The notes: generated by a model from the sequence alone, not told the origin. DNA of 64,000 nt from Glandiceps talaboti (GCF_964340395.1 NC_135555.1:27430725-27494724), one strand, 5' to 3'; counted from the first letter of the stretch, positions 23,195 through 35,541 are shown. Made by a program: numbers and translations.

Positions 23195-23445
23195 TCTGCA
23201 CACTCACCTATTGGAAATGCCAGTGTCATGCAAATATATTACAGCTACCATGATCCTTTAATATACCAGATGTCTCCCAACCCTTAGTTATGTAACCTTG
23301 TTTCACTGCCACATTATCCTACCCTCAATATATCCACTATCGGCCAATTTACACCAATCCAAACATCATCGCCTCTTCATGTCCCCAACTGTGCCCTGGA
23401 ACTACTCTTTTGCTTGCAAATGCATACCAGTTTGTATTGAGATTG
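23195..23445 (+). repeat. Dispersed repeat, direct match to 63297-63537
   Basis: GTCAAATCTGCACACTCACC through CTTTTGCTTGCAAATGCATA is shared with the copy at 63.3 kb at high identity and in the same orientation. Family unknown. Confidence 0.7.
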
Positions 23446-23449
23446 AGTG

Positions 23450-23655
23450 GTTTGAACATAGACGAACATTTTGGAATTTTGTGAATGTCTCCCAAAACAC
23501 TACCAACCAAAACTATGACATATAAATATAGATATTTCAACCAACTGGGAAACAGTGTTGAATATGCTGCCGACTCAACAAAATTCCAGGAAAAATAAAC
23601 TATTGTTACGATTGTCTGTAACTTTGTGTATGTGAGTACTCGAGTGTGCAAGCCT
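23450..23655 (-). repeat. Dispersed repeat, inverted match to 18245-18430
   Basis: Reverse complement of the 18.3-kb segment, joined directly to the 23.2-kb repeat. The two may be parts of one larger element. Confidence 0.5.
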
Positions 23656-24203
23656 AGTTACATGACTTGTTCATACTCTCAGCAACACTGCACCAAGCTG
23701 TCACAACTAAAGGGGAGTAAATCACATGACCTAAAAGAGGGTGATTGTCACGTCATTCATCAATCAATAAACTTGGGAAAGTTTGATGAATCAGATATTT
23801 CAATGCACAGGAAATCTACAATACAAATGTATGTGAGGACCATTTGTCACTTGTTTTTCATCTTATTACACATATAACAAGTTGCATTTCATTTTCCACG
23901 TTCGAAAGCAACAAATATTTGAGATAATGTCATTTTCTGAAAGCAAAATCAATCTACCTTGAGATCATTTTCAAAAGCAAAGAAAAGTTCGCCTGACCGG
24001 ATTGAACGTTGTCGTAAGTTTTCTGAAATTTAACAAATTATATCCCGAGATCATTTTTTAGCCCATCCAAAACAAAATATAAACACATTTCGAGATATCA
24101 TTTCCGTTTAAAAACTAGATAATAAAGTCTCAAACCATTTACGTGTATATTTAGGATTTCTAAAATACTATATTGTACACATATTGTATTTCGATTAAAA
24201 ACT
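23656..24203. other. Unclassified intronic sequence
   Basis: No gene or repeat family recognised. Confidence 0.3.
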
Positions 24204-25158
24204 AACATTTATTCACTTTTGTCGTAAACAATGTCACACTGGCCCCCTGCTGTCTGCACAAAACATCGTAAACCATAACAATACAAGAATCAGCCTCGTC
24301 GGCATTTTTTATCCTTTTTGATTGGGAGTTTACATATAGTTGAGAGGTCAGCCGTCCACCCTGAAGATCCAAATCAAAATAACCAGATATGTAGCTTGAC
24401 ATACAGAGAGATAAGAGTCACGGCAGATGTGTGCAGCTACTGCCTGTGCCTACCATATCATAATTTTGACAATTACTATTACATGTATGTAGTACCGACG
24501 CAAAGGCTTTCGTCGCATCTTCCGTATCAGGGGAAGAACACGGCCGAGCGTGACCACTATCAACAAAAATCCTGTTGAAAACCTGTTGTTTCTTTGAAGA
24601 GATTAAAACTTGAACACTTCGACGCAAAAAACAACAACTCCATAGGCCTACCATCGTACGCGTAGTGTTTGCTATTCATCTTTTTGAAATATTTCCAGTG
24701 TTTCATTTATGTATAGACATCGGGAATAATGCTGGTGCTTTATGAAAGCATACATGTACCGTTATGCTTGGGCATGGAGAGGTACTGATTACAATTCATG
24801 TTTACGTCAAGACAGCATTGACATAAACTTTCATGGATTTACATACCGGTATCTGAGTAAGTGACTGGCAGGCGTTTTAACCCCAAGTTTGTTGAATTGT
24901 AACGGCTTTTCACTAGTAACGAAAAAACCAGTCTGACAATGTTTTGTCCAAAATTATCTCTACTATGTTTAAATATCACCTTTCTGTAACCACACCCATA
25001 TTCCACAGACATTCTCAAGTCTACACATACCAAATGTATAACGAAAATTACCAGCTGCTCATTATTACCCCACAAGAGGTGTCCTTCCGTTGTTAATAGT
25101 ATGCATTCAAATTTGACAATAACCCCCACAACGTTAAGGGACCTTTTATACCCAACAT
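24204..25158 (-). repeat. Dispersed repeat, copy 2 of the 11.1-kb family
   Basis: Inverted relative to 11143-12475 and about 0.4 kb shorter, with internal deletions. It ends where a HINE-A 3' terminus begins. Confidence 0.65.
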
Positions 25159-25166
25159 TCCACTTT

Positions 25167-25207
25167 AAAATTGTACAGTTGTGCTACAATGCCATTGGTG
25201 CTATTTT
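25167..25207 (+). mobile_element. HINE-A 3' terminus only
   Basis: TGTACAGTTGTGCTACAATG and CCATTGGTGCTATTTTC match the HINE-A end without any preceding HINE-A sequence. It is a fragment of about 40 bp. Confidence 0.6.
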
Positions 25208-25214
25208 CTTCATG

Positions 25215-27468
25215 CACAAGCTTCACCAATCTGATTAAAATCCGATGTAGATGTCGGCTAATCTTGCATTGCTATCTTAGCACCGTTATTTAGCTTGAAT
25301 TGACCTTCGTAGTACATGTTTACGTTTTTAGCCTGATCGCCTCCTCTACATCTGAACATGCGCCCATGCAAACAAATTACTGCTCACAGAGCCTCACAAC
25401 CAATCAGGCTGCGTCTTACTTGTCAGGGGCATACACGATAAATGTACGCATCGAATATCAACAAACATCAACAAACATTGAATATCAACAGGAAGTCCAG
25501 TAATTGAACGCGTAGGCGTTCCCTGTAGTAGGCTTCTCCTCAAACGTAATCAGGTTGCGTCTTACTGAAGACAGTTTGTAGTGTATGCAACACAATGCAA
25601 TGCACAGGGTTCGTACACTTAAAAGCAAAACAAAATTCCAGGACTTTCCAGATTTTTTATGTCAGTTTTCCAGGGGTATTCGTATTGATTTCCAGGGCTG
25701 TTGACCACTAAAGTATAATTTTGAATGACATCTAATTGTCTGATGTGGACGAGAAGAAATTAACAAAGGTTCCCACATGTCACAAAACATTTAAAAGACA
25801 AGCGACACTAATCAAGACGTTTTAAAACCACGTTTGCACGCTAAGATTAAAACGGAGAAACCTCTGTCCTATCCCCTAAGTAGTCGTTTCGTCAAGCTGG
25901 TGCATTGATCTTGTAAGATTTGAGTCACAGCATTCGTTAGTCTAATTCAGACATATCCAGAAAAAAAAATTAAAAATTAAACTGTGTCCTCATTATTGTA
26001 TGTTTTGATGTGGCTAAATTTAAAGGTCACCAAAAACTTTTTTTTTCTTAAAAATCTTGAATAAAAACGTCATTTACGTAACGCAATTTCGCGTAATGAA
26101 TAACTGATTACATTCAGCCCTGATGTTTATATACGGCCACGTGTTGAAGAACATCGCGATTTCTCAACTCAACTTGACCATTTAGGAATGTTACTGTACT
26201 GACAAACATAAAAAAAAAGTAGTTTATTCCCATTTATCGACGACATGAAAGTCAAAACCGCACTTCCACAACCCGGAAATTGAACTGCACTTCCCATGGC
26301 CCAAGGCCCTAGTATTGCCATGTGTGAGCTTGTAGTATGTCGACTTGTGCGCCAAACTTGTAACAATTTCTAGTCGTGGTTGGTGATACTTGATACTCAC
26401 TACAATGTTACGATTACCTTACTAACAGACCTACCGGGACTTTTACAATATTATGTCGCTGAAATGACGACTGGACTCGGAGTAGCAATAGCCAAGATCG
26501 AAACAAATATTGCGGCGCCCATTCAACTAGCTATGCATAGGTACGGTCTGTGGACTGTCTGGGTTTAATCAGCTTGATTCACCATGGTGGCGAAAGACTT
26601 ATATTTCTCCATTTCACATTTACGAGACTCAGTGTAGTAAATCATAGAATGGGTGGCTCAAGCACAGACATGTCGTTCGTCAATATTAATCGACCACGAT
26701 CATTTTCCAGGGTTTTCCAGGGAGGGTGGAAATTCCAGGGTTTTCCAGGACCGTTCGAACCCTGAATGCAATGCAAAGCGACCGAAATTTTCACAATAAG
26801 GACTTTTTTTTGGAAATTATATCTTAAATTTCCTCTTTTCTGGATTCATATAGCACAACTGTGCACTGTGGCAAATATTGCTATGAATCGTACAATACTT
26901 CAAGCCTACTACAGAAAACGCATAGGCGTTCGCTGAGATAAACATTGACACTAGGGGGGGGGGGGGACGCATTCCAATGTAACTAACATGTACATAAGAC
27001 GAAATGCATAGAGGTACATCTAAACAAGAATTCTTTAATTACCGTAAATATATAGCAATACAATCACTGAAATTTTTTTTACATTTGAAATACTTCGTAT
27101 GTTGTCGTTTGCGTGTGTGCACAAATAACGCCATGTAGTAATATTAAAGGTAGGTCCATGTCCACTGAGCTGTTGTACTTCGACTCTGGAAATTCAATTA
27201 CTGGACTTCCTGTTGATATTCAATGTTTGTTGATGTTTGATGCGTCGTGTATGCCCCTGACAAGTAAGACGCAACCTGATTGGTTGCCTGTGTCTCAGTG
27301 AGCAGAAATTCGTTTGCATGGGCGCATGTTCAGATGTAGAGGAGGCGATCAGGCTAAAAACGTAAACATGTACTACGAAGGTCAATTCAAGCTAAATAAC
27401 GATGGTAAGATAGCAATGCACGATTAGCCGACATCTACATCGGATTTTAATCAGATTGAAGCTTCACT
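25215..27468. mobile_element. Long-TIR DNA element, 2.25 kb
   Basis: The left arm 25215-25545 (AAGCTTCACCAATCTGATTA onward) is reverse-complementary to 27192-27468, and the match resumes at 26895-26940 (AAGCCTACTACAG; GCGTAGGCGTTC against GCATAGGCGTTC). The arms are about 280-330 bp. A hAT-like element (25605-26764) is nested inside. No transposase remains. A poly-G run lies at 26956-26967. Confidence 0.7.
25605..26764 (-). mobile_element. hAT-like non-autonomous element, copy A
   Basis: Ends CAGGGTTCGTACAC and GTTCGAACCCTG, with AATGCAATGCA directly before (25594-25604) and after (26765-26775). The periodic duplication makes the true target length uncertain (6 or 11 bp; hAT would be 8). The ends are rich in TTCCAGGGTTTTCCAGG. 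It matches 57673-58985 in the opposite orientation. Confidence 0.75.
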
Positions 27469-27561
27469 TGCCTGCCAATACCAACTGTCCTGAATGTTGC
27501 ATGTCAAGAAAACTCCATGTTAAAACTGTTACAGTTTGCTTGTGGTTAAATATAGCATTTT

Positions 27562-28790
27562 TAGCACAACTGAACTTATAAGGTATGGCAAAGTGTCTGT
27601 CCATCCGTCCATCCATCCGTCCATCCGTCCGTCTGTCTGTCTGTCTGTCTGTTTGTCTGTGTGTAAACAACTTAAAGTAAAAAACTGCTGGACCGATTGC
27701 CATGATATTTGGTATGTGTATTACCTTGGGTGTCTAGTTGGGAAATTGTTCAAATCAAAATGATCTTACCACCGGTGTGTGATTTGGGTCAAAAAATGTG
27801 ATTTTTGGTCAAAAGACTTAACTAAAAAACTACTGGGCAGATCGGTGTAAAAATTAGTGGGAGCATTCTTAAGAGTGTTCAGATTAAGAATTGTTCATGA
27901 CATGATGATTCCATCAGTGATATGTAAATTAGGGTTAAAAATGTGTCTTCTTGGTCAAAAATCTTTAATTCCAAAACTACTGAGCAGATTGGGCTGAAAT
28001 TGAATGGCGATGCATCTGGGGTGTATAGATGTAGAAATATTTTAAGGATCTCATGCAAATTGGAGATGTTTAAAATGTGAATTTTGGTCAAAACTTATAT
28101 GAGACTTAATATTGGTGAGATGTTTCTGGAAGTGTTATTTTGCAGATTTTCTTCAAAAGTTTTTTGACACAATTAGCCCTAGCAACCATAACCACGCCTT
28201 TAACAACAACCAAATGGCAATTTATTTTGGTCAAATAACATCTGGTTGGCAAATGAGTAAACATTCACAAATGTATACAAATACCCCTAGCAACCATGAC
28301 CAAATGGTGGTGTATTTCACAAAGAAAACAGGAATTCTTAGACAAGTGAACAAACAACATTCAAAATGTGTATGCAAATATGCTTAGCAACAAGACCACA
28401 CCCATGGCAACAGCCAAATCATGTATATTGCAAAGATGATAGTGATTAAGAGGCAAGTGAATAAACATTAAAAAATGTATGGAAATGTGCCTAGTAACAA
28501 GACTGTGCCCATAGCAACAACCAAATGATCATGTATGTTGCAAAGATAATGGATTCATAGACAAGTGAACGAACATTCATAAAGTGTATGCAAATAAGTC
28601 TAGCAACAAGACCACACCCATAGCAACAGCCAAATGATAGTGTATATTGCAAAGATAACAACAGGTTTGGCGAGGCAACTGGATAATCATTCAGCAAATG
28701 AACACCTATACCCAGCATGGGTCAGCATGTGGGTAAACATTTGTAAAAACTGTACAGTTGTGCTAAAACGCCATTGGCGCTATATTTTTT
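27562..28790 (+). mobile_element. HINE-A copy, near full length
   Basis: It starts TTAGCACAACTGAACTTATA, has an internally shortened hairpin, then CCGT/TGTC microsatellite at 27600-27660, conserved block, four internal repeats and a 3' end at 28750-28790 (GTTGTGCTAAAACGCCATTG). Confidence 0.8.
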
Positions 28791-29036
28791 AAAATCAAAA
28801 TTACCAGCTAATTTCCCATACATCCCTTAGAAGCATAATATGAGTTTGTATTAATTCCTTGACATTTGCCTCTGTGTCAGAAGGTCTGTTTATTTTGACA
28901 TGTACTTACTACTTTGATCACTACCTGTCACGTCAACCGCTATGTAATGCTAAAGGGGACTTCAGAAATCATACCACTGCTATATATTGCCCATCTCGCA
29001 AAAATATTTGTAAGGTTATATTAAGGGTATGGTAGG

Positions 29037-29160
29037 GAGTGCAGATGATGAGTAAAATAGAAATCCAATTTAAAGTACTGATTATTGAGTTCAGATTAGA
29101 ACACTGTTCTGTCTGTGATTCATATTCATGCTTGACTGTCATACCAGCTGATGCACTCAT
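29037..29160 (+). repeat. 124-bp direct duplicate, copy 1
   Basis: Matches 31764-31887 with only one difference seen. The two copies flank the exon at 29451 and the 43-bp array. Confidence 0.85.
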
Positions 29161-29450
29161 TAAATACTAGTGTCCATTTAGATTAAATAGTTGTTCAATG
29201 GAATGACACAACTCATAAAGGATCACACAATTCACAGGATTCATACACTTTGTTCATTTCTGAAAAACAAATTATTCACACTTGAAAAAGTCCCTGAAAA
29301 TGAAATTTATGAATTTATTATCCATGCTGTGATGAAAGGGAAGGGACTGGACACTTTTCTCCAGATTAACGAACTAACTGATCATTTTTCACCAATATAA
29401 AGTTGTAGATTATATATAAATGTGTACTTGTTGACATCTACCTAATACAG

Positions 29451-29526
29451 GAAACTGGTGGACTGAAGATGACTATACAAAAGAAACGTAAGAGAAGAAA
29501 AAAGGCTGAAATAGAAGCTGAAAGAG
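29451..29526 (+). CDS. CHD7/8/9: CHD6-9/Kismet-like remodeller, basic mini-exon
   Basis: A 76-bp exon follows CCTAATACAG and ends before GTAATG at 29527. It reads ETGGLKMTIQKKRKRRKKAE followed by IEAER, ending in phase 1. The lysine/arginine-rich segment followed by AEIEAER-AAK is a hallmark of CHD7/8-type proteins just before the BRK region. The split codon G plus CA from the exon at 35903 gives Ala, so the junction reads ER-A-AK. This phase and sequence match is strong evidence that both are real coding exons. A 1.5-kb 43-bp tandem array starts about 80 bp after the donor. Confidence 0.9.
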
Positions 29527-29606
29527 GTAATGTAATCACATTTGTACCTACAGTGAAGTCACGTTTATAGTCCAAGACATTCCTTTTGATAGTTGTGATT
29601 TGATGA

Positions 29607-31128
29607 GTATGCATGTAATATGGATATGGCATTTTATGACAGCAGAGTATGCTTGTAATATGGATACCATGGCATTTTATGACAGCTGAGTATGCATGTA
29701 ATATAGATACCATGGAATTTTATGACAGCAGAGTATGCTTGTAATATGGATACCATGGCATTTTATGACAGCTGAATATGCATGTAATATGGATACCATG
29801 GCATTTTATGACACCCAAGTATGCATGTAATATAGATACCATGTCATTTTATGACAGCTGAGTATGCATGTAATATGGATACCATGGAATTTTATGACAG
29901 CAGAGTATGCATGTAATATGGATATGGCATTTTATGACAGCTGAGTATGCATGCAATATGGATACCATGGCATTTTATGACAGCCAAGTATGCATGTAAT
30001 ATAGATACCATGGCATTTTATGACAGCTGAGTATGCATGTAATATGGATATGGCATTTTATGACAGCTGAGTTTGCATGTAATATAGATACCATGGAATT
30101 TTATGACAGCTGAGTATGCTTGTAATATGGATACCATGGCATTTTATGACAGCCAAGTATGCATGTAATATAGATACCATGGCATTTTATGACAGCTGAA
30201 TATGTATGTAATATGGATACCATGGCATTTTATGACACCTGAATATGCATGTAATATAGATATGGCATTTTATGACAGCTGAGTATGCATGTAATATAGA
30301 TATGGCGTTTTATGACAGCTAAATATGCATGCAATGTGGATACCATGGCATTTTATGACAGCTGAATATGTATGTAATATAGATATGGCATTTTATGACA
30401 GCTGAGTATGCATGTAATATAGATATGGCATTTTATGACAGCTAAATATGCATGTAATATGGATACCATGGCATTTTATGACAACTGATTATGCATGTAA
30501 TATAGATATGGCATTTTATGACAGCTGAGTATGCATGTAATATAGATACCATGTCATTTTATGACAGCTAAATATGCATGTAATATGGATACCATGGCAT
30601 TTTATGACAACTGATTATGCATGTAATATAGATATGGCATTTTATGACAGCTGAGTATGCATGTAATATAGATATGGTGTTTTATGACTGCTAAATATGC
30701 ATGCAACATGGATACCATGGCATTTTATGACAGCTGAATATGCATGCAATATGGATACCATGTCATTTTATGACAGCTGAATATGCATGCAATATGTATA
30801 CCATGGCATTTTATGACAGTTGAATATGCATATAATATGGATACCATGGCATTTTATGACAGCTGAGTATGCATGTAATATAGATACCATGTCATTTTGT
30901 GACAGCTGAATATGCATGTAATATGGATACCATGGCATTTTATGACAGCTGAGTATGCATGTAATATAGATACCATGGCATTTTATGACAGCTGAATATG
31001 CATGCAATATGTATACGATGTCATTTTGTGACAGCTGAATATGCATGTAATATGGATACCATGGCATTTTATGACAGCTGAATATGCATGCAATATGGAT
31101 ACCATAGCATTTTGTGACAGCTGAATAC
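29607..31128. repeat. 43/40-bp satellite array, about 36 copies
   Basis: The unit is ATGCATGTAATATGGATACC followed by ATGGCATTTTATGACAGCTG and AGT. Many units lack CCA and are 40 bp. Most carry the palindromes ATGCAT and CCATGG. The array begins 80 bp after the donor at 29526. Confidence 0.95.
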
Positions 31129-31763
31129 AATACATTGACCATAGTGGGAGTCAACATTTATAGGAAAGTTAGTAAAGTTCCTGACGACTGTATTCCGATT
31201 TTACACTGAATTATCTTCACACTGTATGTCTAGTCAATCTCGTAACTCAAGGCATTATATGTGGTTCAACGCTATGCTGGGGGAAGCGCAAGTGGCACGT
31301 GTCAGTGGTAATCCATCACAAATTGACAGGCTGTCGTCATTGCTCACTAATATCATTGATACAGCTTGACTGATATGATATGCAAATGTCCAACCAAACT
31401 CCACCTCCAGTCTAATTAAACTAAAATCGTGGGGACGCAACAATGTCGCCATGTTTATATGAACACTGTAGGGGGGCACACACAATTCTGTGCAAGAGTA
31501 ACGAGATTGACTAGATCGTAGTAGATGTAATGTGTGAAGATAACGTAGTGTAAAATCGAAATATACTTGTCAGGAACTAGACAAGGAAAATATCCCTGTA
31601 TTGCAATATTCTACATTACTAGACAGGTCAGATGATGATACTGTTTGCAACCTGAATGTGTAACAATTAAGCTGACAATTGTCAAATGTTACCACTATTG
31701 GTGACATATGGCTGAAAACCAGTCAGACCATTGATAATGTGTAGGTTTCATAGAATTCAATAA
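31129..31763. other. Unclassified intronic sequence
   Basis: No gene seen. The short inverted matches AGTCAATCTCGTAACTC (31230-31246) and GAGTAACGAGATTGACTAG (31494-31514) suggest a small foldback element of about 290 bp between them. Confidence 0.4.
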
Positions 31764-31887
31764 GAGTGCAGATGATGAGTAAAATAGAAATCCAATTTAA
31801 AGTACTGATTATTGAGTTCAGATTAGAACACTGTTCTGTCTGTGATTCATATTCATGCTTGACTGTCGTACCAGCTGATGCACTCAT
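31764..31887 (+). repeat. 124-bp direct duplicate, copy 2
   Basis: Second copy of the 29037-29160 segment, in the same orientation, 2.6 kb away. Confidence 0.85.
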
Positions 31888-31986
31888 TACATATTGTCCA
31901 TGCATGGTGAATAGTTGTATTAGTTTACTGGTGTAAGGTCATAGAAGAGTGATTGTGTTGGTACAAAACATGCAGCATGTTTACAG

Positions 31987-32890
31987 GCATGGTGCAGTGT
32001 CTGTCTGTCGCTGTCTGCCTATGTGTGTGTCTGTCTGTCTGTGGATGACATAAACTGAAAAACAGCCAGACCAATTGCCTTGGTATTTGGTTGGGACATT
32101 ACTTTTGGTGTCTAGTTGGGAAATTGTTCAAAGCACCGGTGTGTGATTTGGGTAAAAAAAATGTCATTTTTGGTTTAAAAAACTTAAACTCAGGAACTAC
32201 TGGGCAGATAGGTCCGAAATTTGGTGGGAAAGATTTTAGGGATGTTAAAATTAAGAAGCATTCATGACATGATGACCTTGTGAGAATATGCAAATTAGGT
32301 TTAAAAAACGTGTCTTTTTGGTCAAAAGTCTTTAATTCCAAGTGTGCTGAGCAGATTGGGCTGGTATTTAATGGGGATGCATTTGGGGATGTTTAGACGA
32401 AGAAATGTTAATGATATCATCAGTGATATTATGTGTAAAAATATGAATTTTGGTCCAAAAACTTTGATGGGCTGAATTTTGATGAGATAATACTAGACAT
32501 GTTATTCTACAGATGTTTACATTTTTTGACACAATTGACCCTAGCAACCATGACCACACTCATAGCAACAAGCACATGCCTGTATATTTCGCTAACATAA
32601 AATCTCTGGTAGGCAAGTGAGTAAACATTCAAAAAGATTATGCAAATATCCCTAGCAACAGAACATGTCCATAGCAACAGCCAAATAATTGTGTACTATT
32701 GCAAAAATAATGAGGGATTAATAGACGAGTGAATAAATATACAAATATGCCTAGCAACAAGACCATGTCCATAGCAACAGCAATATGATGATGGTATATT
32801 GCTAAGATAACAACAGCGCTGGATAGGCAACTGGATAATCATTCAGCAAATAAACACCTATACCTACAACAACCTTCGACCGACCATGAC
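31987..32890 (+). mobile_element. HINE-A copy, degraded
   Basis: It starts at the microsatellite (GTCTGTCTGTC at 31998-32042), holds the conserved block and three internal repeats, and lacks both terminal hairpins. It is more diverged than the other copies. Confidence 0.7.
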
Positions 32891-33012
32891 TCTAAGCCTG
32901 TCTCAAGCTGTGCTAAAACTACCTACTAACAGCCAGTTTCCCTATTGATCACAGGTCTAATCTTTCACTCCCAGGTGTTTAATTGTAAACAAATTGTTGA
33001 TAAGGACAAGAC

Positions 33013-33036
33013 GGGGGGGGGGGGGGGGGGGGGGGG
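33013..33036. repeat. Poly-G tract (24 G)
   Basis: An uninterrupted run of 24 G on the + strand in the intron. Confidence 0.9.
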
Positions 33037-33780
33037 ACTATACAGCTTACATGACACAGTTGCACGTTTTGTAATTGTATTTATTGTATGCAGCAGACAT
33101 TTCAAGTTTACAGCCTGGGTGTATCTGTGTCATATGTGATATGTGGAGTGGACAAGCCAGCCTGGTCCTTATCAACACTTTGTTTACAGTTAAACAGCAG
33201 GGAGTGAAAGATTACACTTATCATTTTTATATGTCATTGATTGAAAATCATTACTTCTATCATTGTGAACTTGTCAAAATAATCCATCAGACAACATGTA
33301 AACATTTCTAGAACTCTGGAAAAGTTAAAAGTTAAACATCGGTAGCATGCCATGCATATGTACAAAATTAAGACTGTCTTGGTTGACCTTGCAGTAGAGT
33401 ATACATTAAGAGTCTTCTGTAACTTGTACGTGTTGTTACCCCTGTACTGTTATTACTAATGTTAGCAATAGGCAATTTAGCAAGACGTTGCATAGTGTTG
33501 AAACCAAGAAACTTGCATTCAAACATTCCAGTGTTGAAACTATTTGCCTAAAATCCTTGTTTATGACACAATTGAAGCTTGTAAGTTGTAACAAACACCG
33601 TGAGCCTATGCCATGTGAAGCTGTGATAATTTCATTTATTGCACATGCCACAATGAACGAAGAACATCTTCCAAGGTCATGCATGTCATGGGTCATGAAA
33701 GACGCATTACCATTATGGAGTTGGTCATTTCCCCGATGATACAACTGATTTAAACTAAAAACTGGTAAAAAAAATTGTTG
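33037..33780. other. Unclassified intronic sequence
   Basis: Nothing recognised apart from short chance open frames. Confidence 0.3.
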
Positions 33781-33785
33781 TTTTT

Positions 33786-34035
33786 AGTCTCCGCCAGATG
33801 AAGTCCAGGATGGGGACTTATGGATTGGGTTTCGTCCGTCCGTCCGTCCAGAGCCATTTCTTGGAGATGCCTGGACCAATTTTTTCAAACTTGGTACAGG
33901 GGCAACATACAATGGCATACATATGCACGTCAATTTGTTTCATGATACGATGCAATATGGCCACATAGCAGCCATTTTGTTTGCAAATTTTCCCTGTTCA
34001 AAGCCATAACTCAGACATGCTTTAACAGATCTCAT
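33786..34035 (+). mobile_element. HINE-B copy, 3' truncated
   Basis: Hairpin head TAGTCTCCGCCAGATGAAGT with CCAGGATGGGGACT, short (CCGT)n run and about 200 bp of body, ending at AACAGATCTCAT where the next HINE-B starts. Confidence 0.8.
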
Positions 34036-35133
34036 TAGTCCCCGCCAGACTAAGTCTGAGACGGGGACATATGGATTGGGTTCCGTCTGTCCGTGCGTGT
34101 GTCCCTCCATCCGTCCGCAGCCGTTTCTTGGAGATGCCTGGACCGATTTTTTTCAAACTTGGTACAGGGGCAACATACAATGGCATACATATGCACGTCA
34201 ATTTGTTTCATGATACGATCCAATATGGCCGCCTAGCAGCCATTTTGTTTGCAAATTTTCCCTGTCTAAAGCCATAACTCAGACATACTTGAACAGATCT
34301 CATTCAAAGTTGGTATTAGGACAGTGTTCTATGACATACATGTGCATATCCATTTTCATTGTGATACGATCCAATATGGCTGCCTGGCAGCCATTTTATA
34401 TGTGAATTTTCCATGTCCAAAGCCATAACTCAGACATGCTTGAACAGATCTCATTCAAAGTTGGTATTAGGACAGTGTTCTATGACATACATGTGCATAT
34501 TCATTGTTGTTGTAATACGATCTAATATGGCCACCTGGCGGCCATTTTGTTTGCAATTTTTCAATGTCCAAATCCTTAACTCAGACATGCTTGAACAGAT
34601 CACATTCAAAGTTGGTATTAGGACAGTGTTCTATGACATACATGTGCATATCCATTGTTGTTGTGATACGATCCAATATGGCCGCCTGGCAGCCATTTTG
34701 TTTGTGAATTTTCCATGTCCAAAGCCATAACTCAGACATGCTTGAACAGACAGGACAGTATTCTATGAAATACATGATTGTGCATATCCATTTTCGTTGT
34801 GATACAATCCGATATGGCTGGCAGCGATTTTGTTGGCGCAGTTTTCATGTCCAGAGCTATAACTCAGAGATGCTTGAACAGGTCTCTCCGTACCCGACCC
34901 ATCCTTTATTGTTGAATGGTTTATTCCATCACGTCATCTTGAAGTGTATAGGCATGTCCCATGTCCAACGAGGAGACACAACATGAGTAGGCATGTTCCA
35001 TGTCCAACGTGCAGATACAAAACATATCTTAGTCTGTTTGATTTAGGTTCACAAGTGTTGTTGCATTATCAGAGTAGTGTTATCAAGAAAATGACAACAT
35101 AAACTGCCAGTTCCTTAAAACCCAATCATAGGG

Positions 35134-35168
<35 letters not shown>

Positions 35169-35198
35169 CTGGCTATGTCATTCTCAATGACTTGTTTA
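34036..35198 (+). mobile_element. HINE-B copy with internal tandem repeats
   Basis: The head AGTCCCCGCCAGACTAAGTC with TGAGACGGGGAC keeps pairing through a compensated change. After the microsatellite come four to five tandem copies of a block of about 150 bp (GATACGATCCAATATGGCCG; CATAACTCAGACATGCTTGA). Near the end a 34-G run (35135-35168) interrupts AATCATAGCGGGGACTATG. It ends CAATGACTTGTTT. Confidence 0.85.
35135..35168. repeat. Poly-G tract (34 G) in HINE-B terminus
   Basis: The GCGGGGACT end of HINE-B has grown here to 34 consecutive G, probably by slippage of the native GGGG. Confidence 0.9.
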
Positions 35199-35340
35199 GG
35201 AATGCAATATACCTTTCCAATTTTAAGCATAATTTTGAAAATGATAGCAATATTCTGAGCTAACATTGCAGTAAAATGTACACTGGCCTTCAGGTCTAGC
35301 CTGAAGATTTGGCGGCCCTGGGCTGCTGGGCCTGCATTGA

Positions 35341-35541
35341 TTTTGAGCCCTGCTAGCAACAAGACCACCCCCATAGCAACATTAAATGATGGTGTATATT
35401 GGAGATACAACTCCATGGATGGGTAGGAATGGGAATGAATCTCAAAAAGTGTATGCAAATATGTGTAACAACAAGATCACAATCATTACAGAAAATTAAA
35501 GTTTACTGTTAACAGTTGTACTACAACGCCATTGGCTTTTA
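35341..35541 (+). mobile_element. HINE-A fragment (last repeats and 3' end)
   Basis: About one and a half internal repeats and the terminus CAGTTGTACTACAACGCCAT with TGGC, ending about 360 bp before the exon at 35903. Confidence 0.7.

Noticed and set aside
29607-31128. Possible CRISPR-like array
   Set aside because: Units are contiguous with no unique spacers, and the genome is eukaryotic.
30768-31157. 129-residue frame with repeated HAYSAVIKCHGIHI
   Set aside because: Translation of the 43-bp satellite array.
35126-35458. Frame with a poly-Pro end on the - strand
   Set aside because: The poly-Pro is the complement of a 34-G run in a HINE-B terminus.
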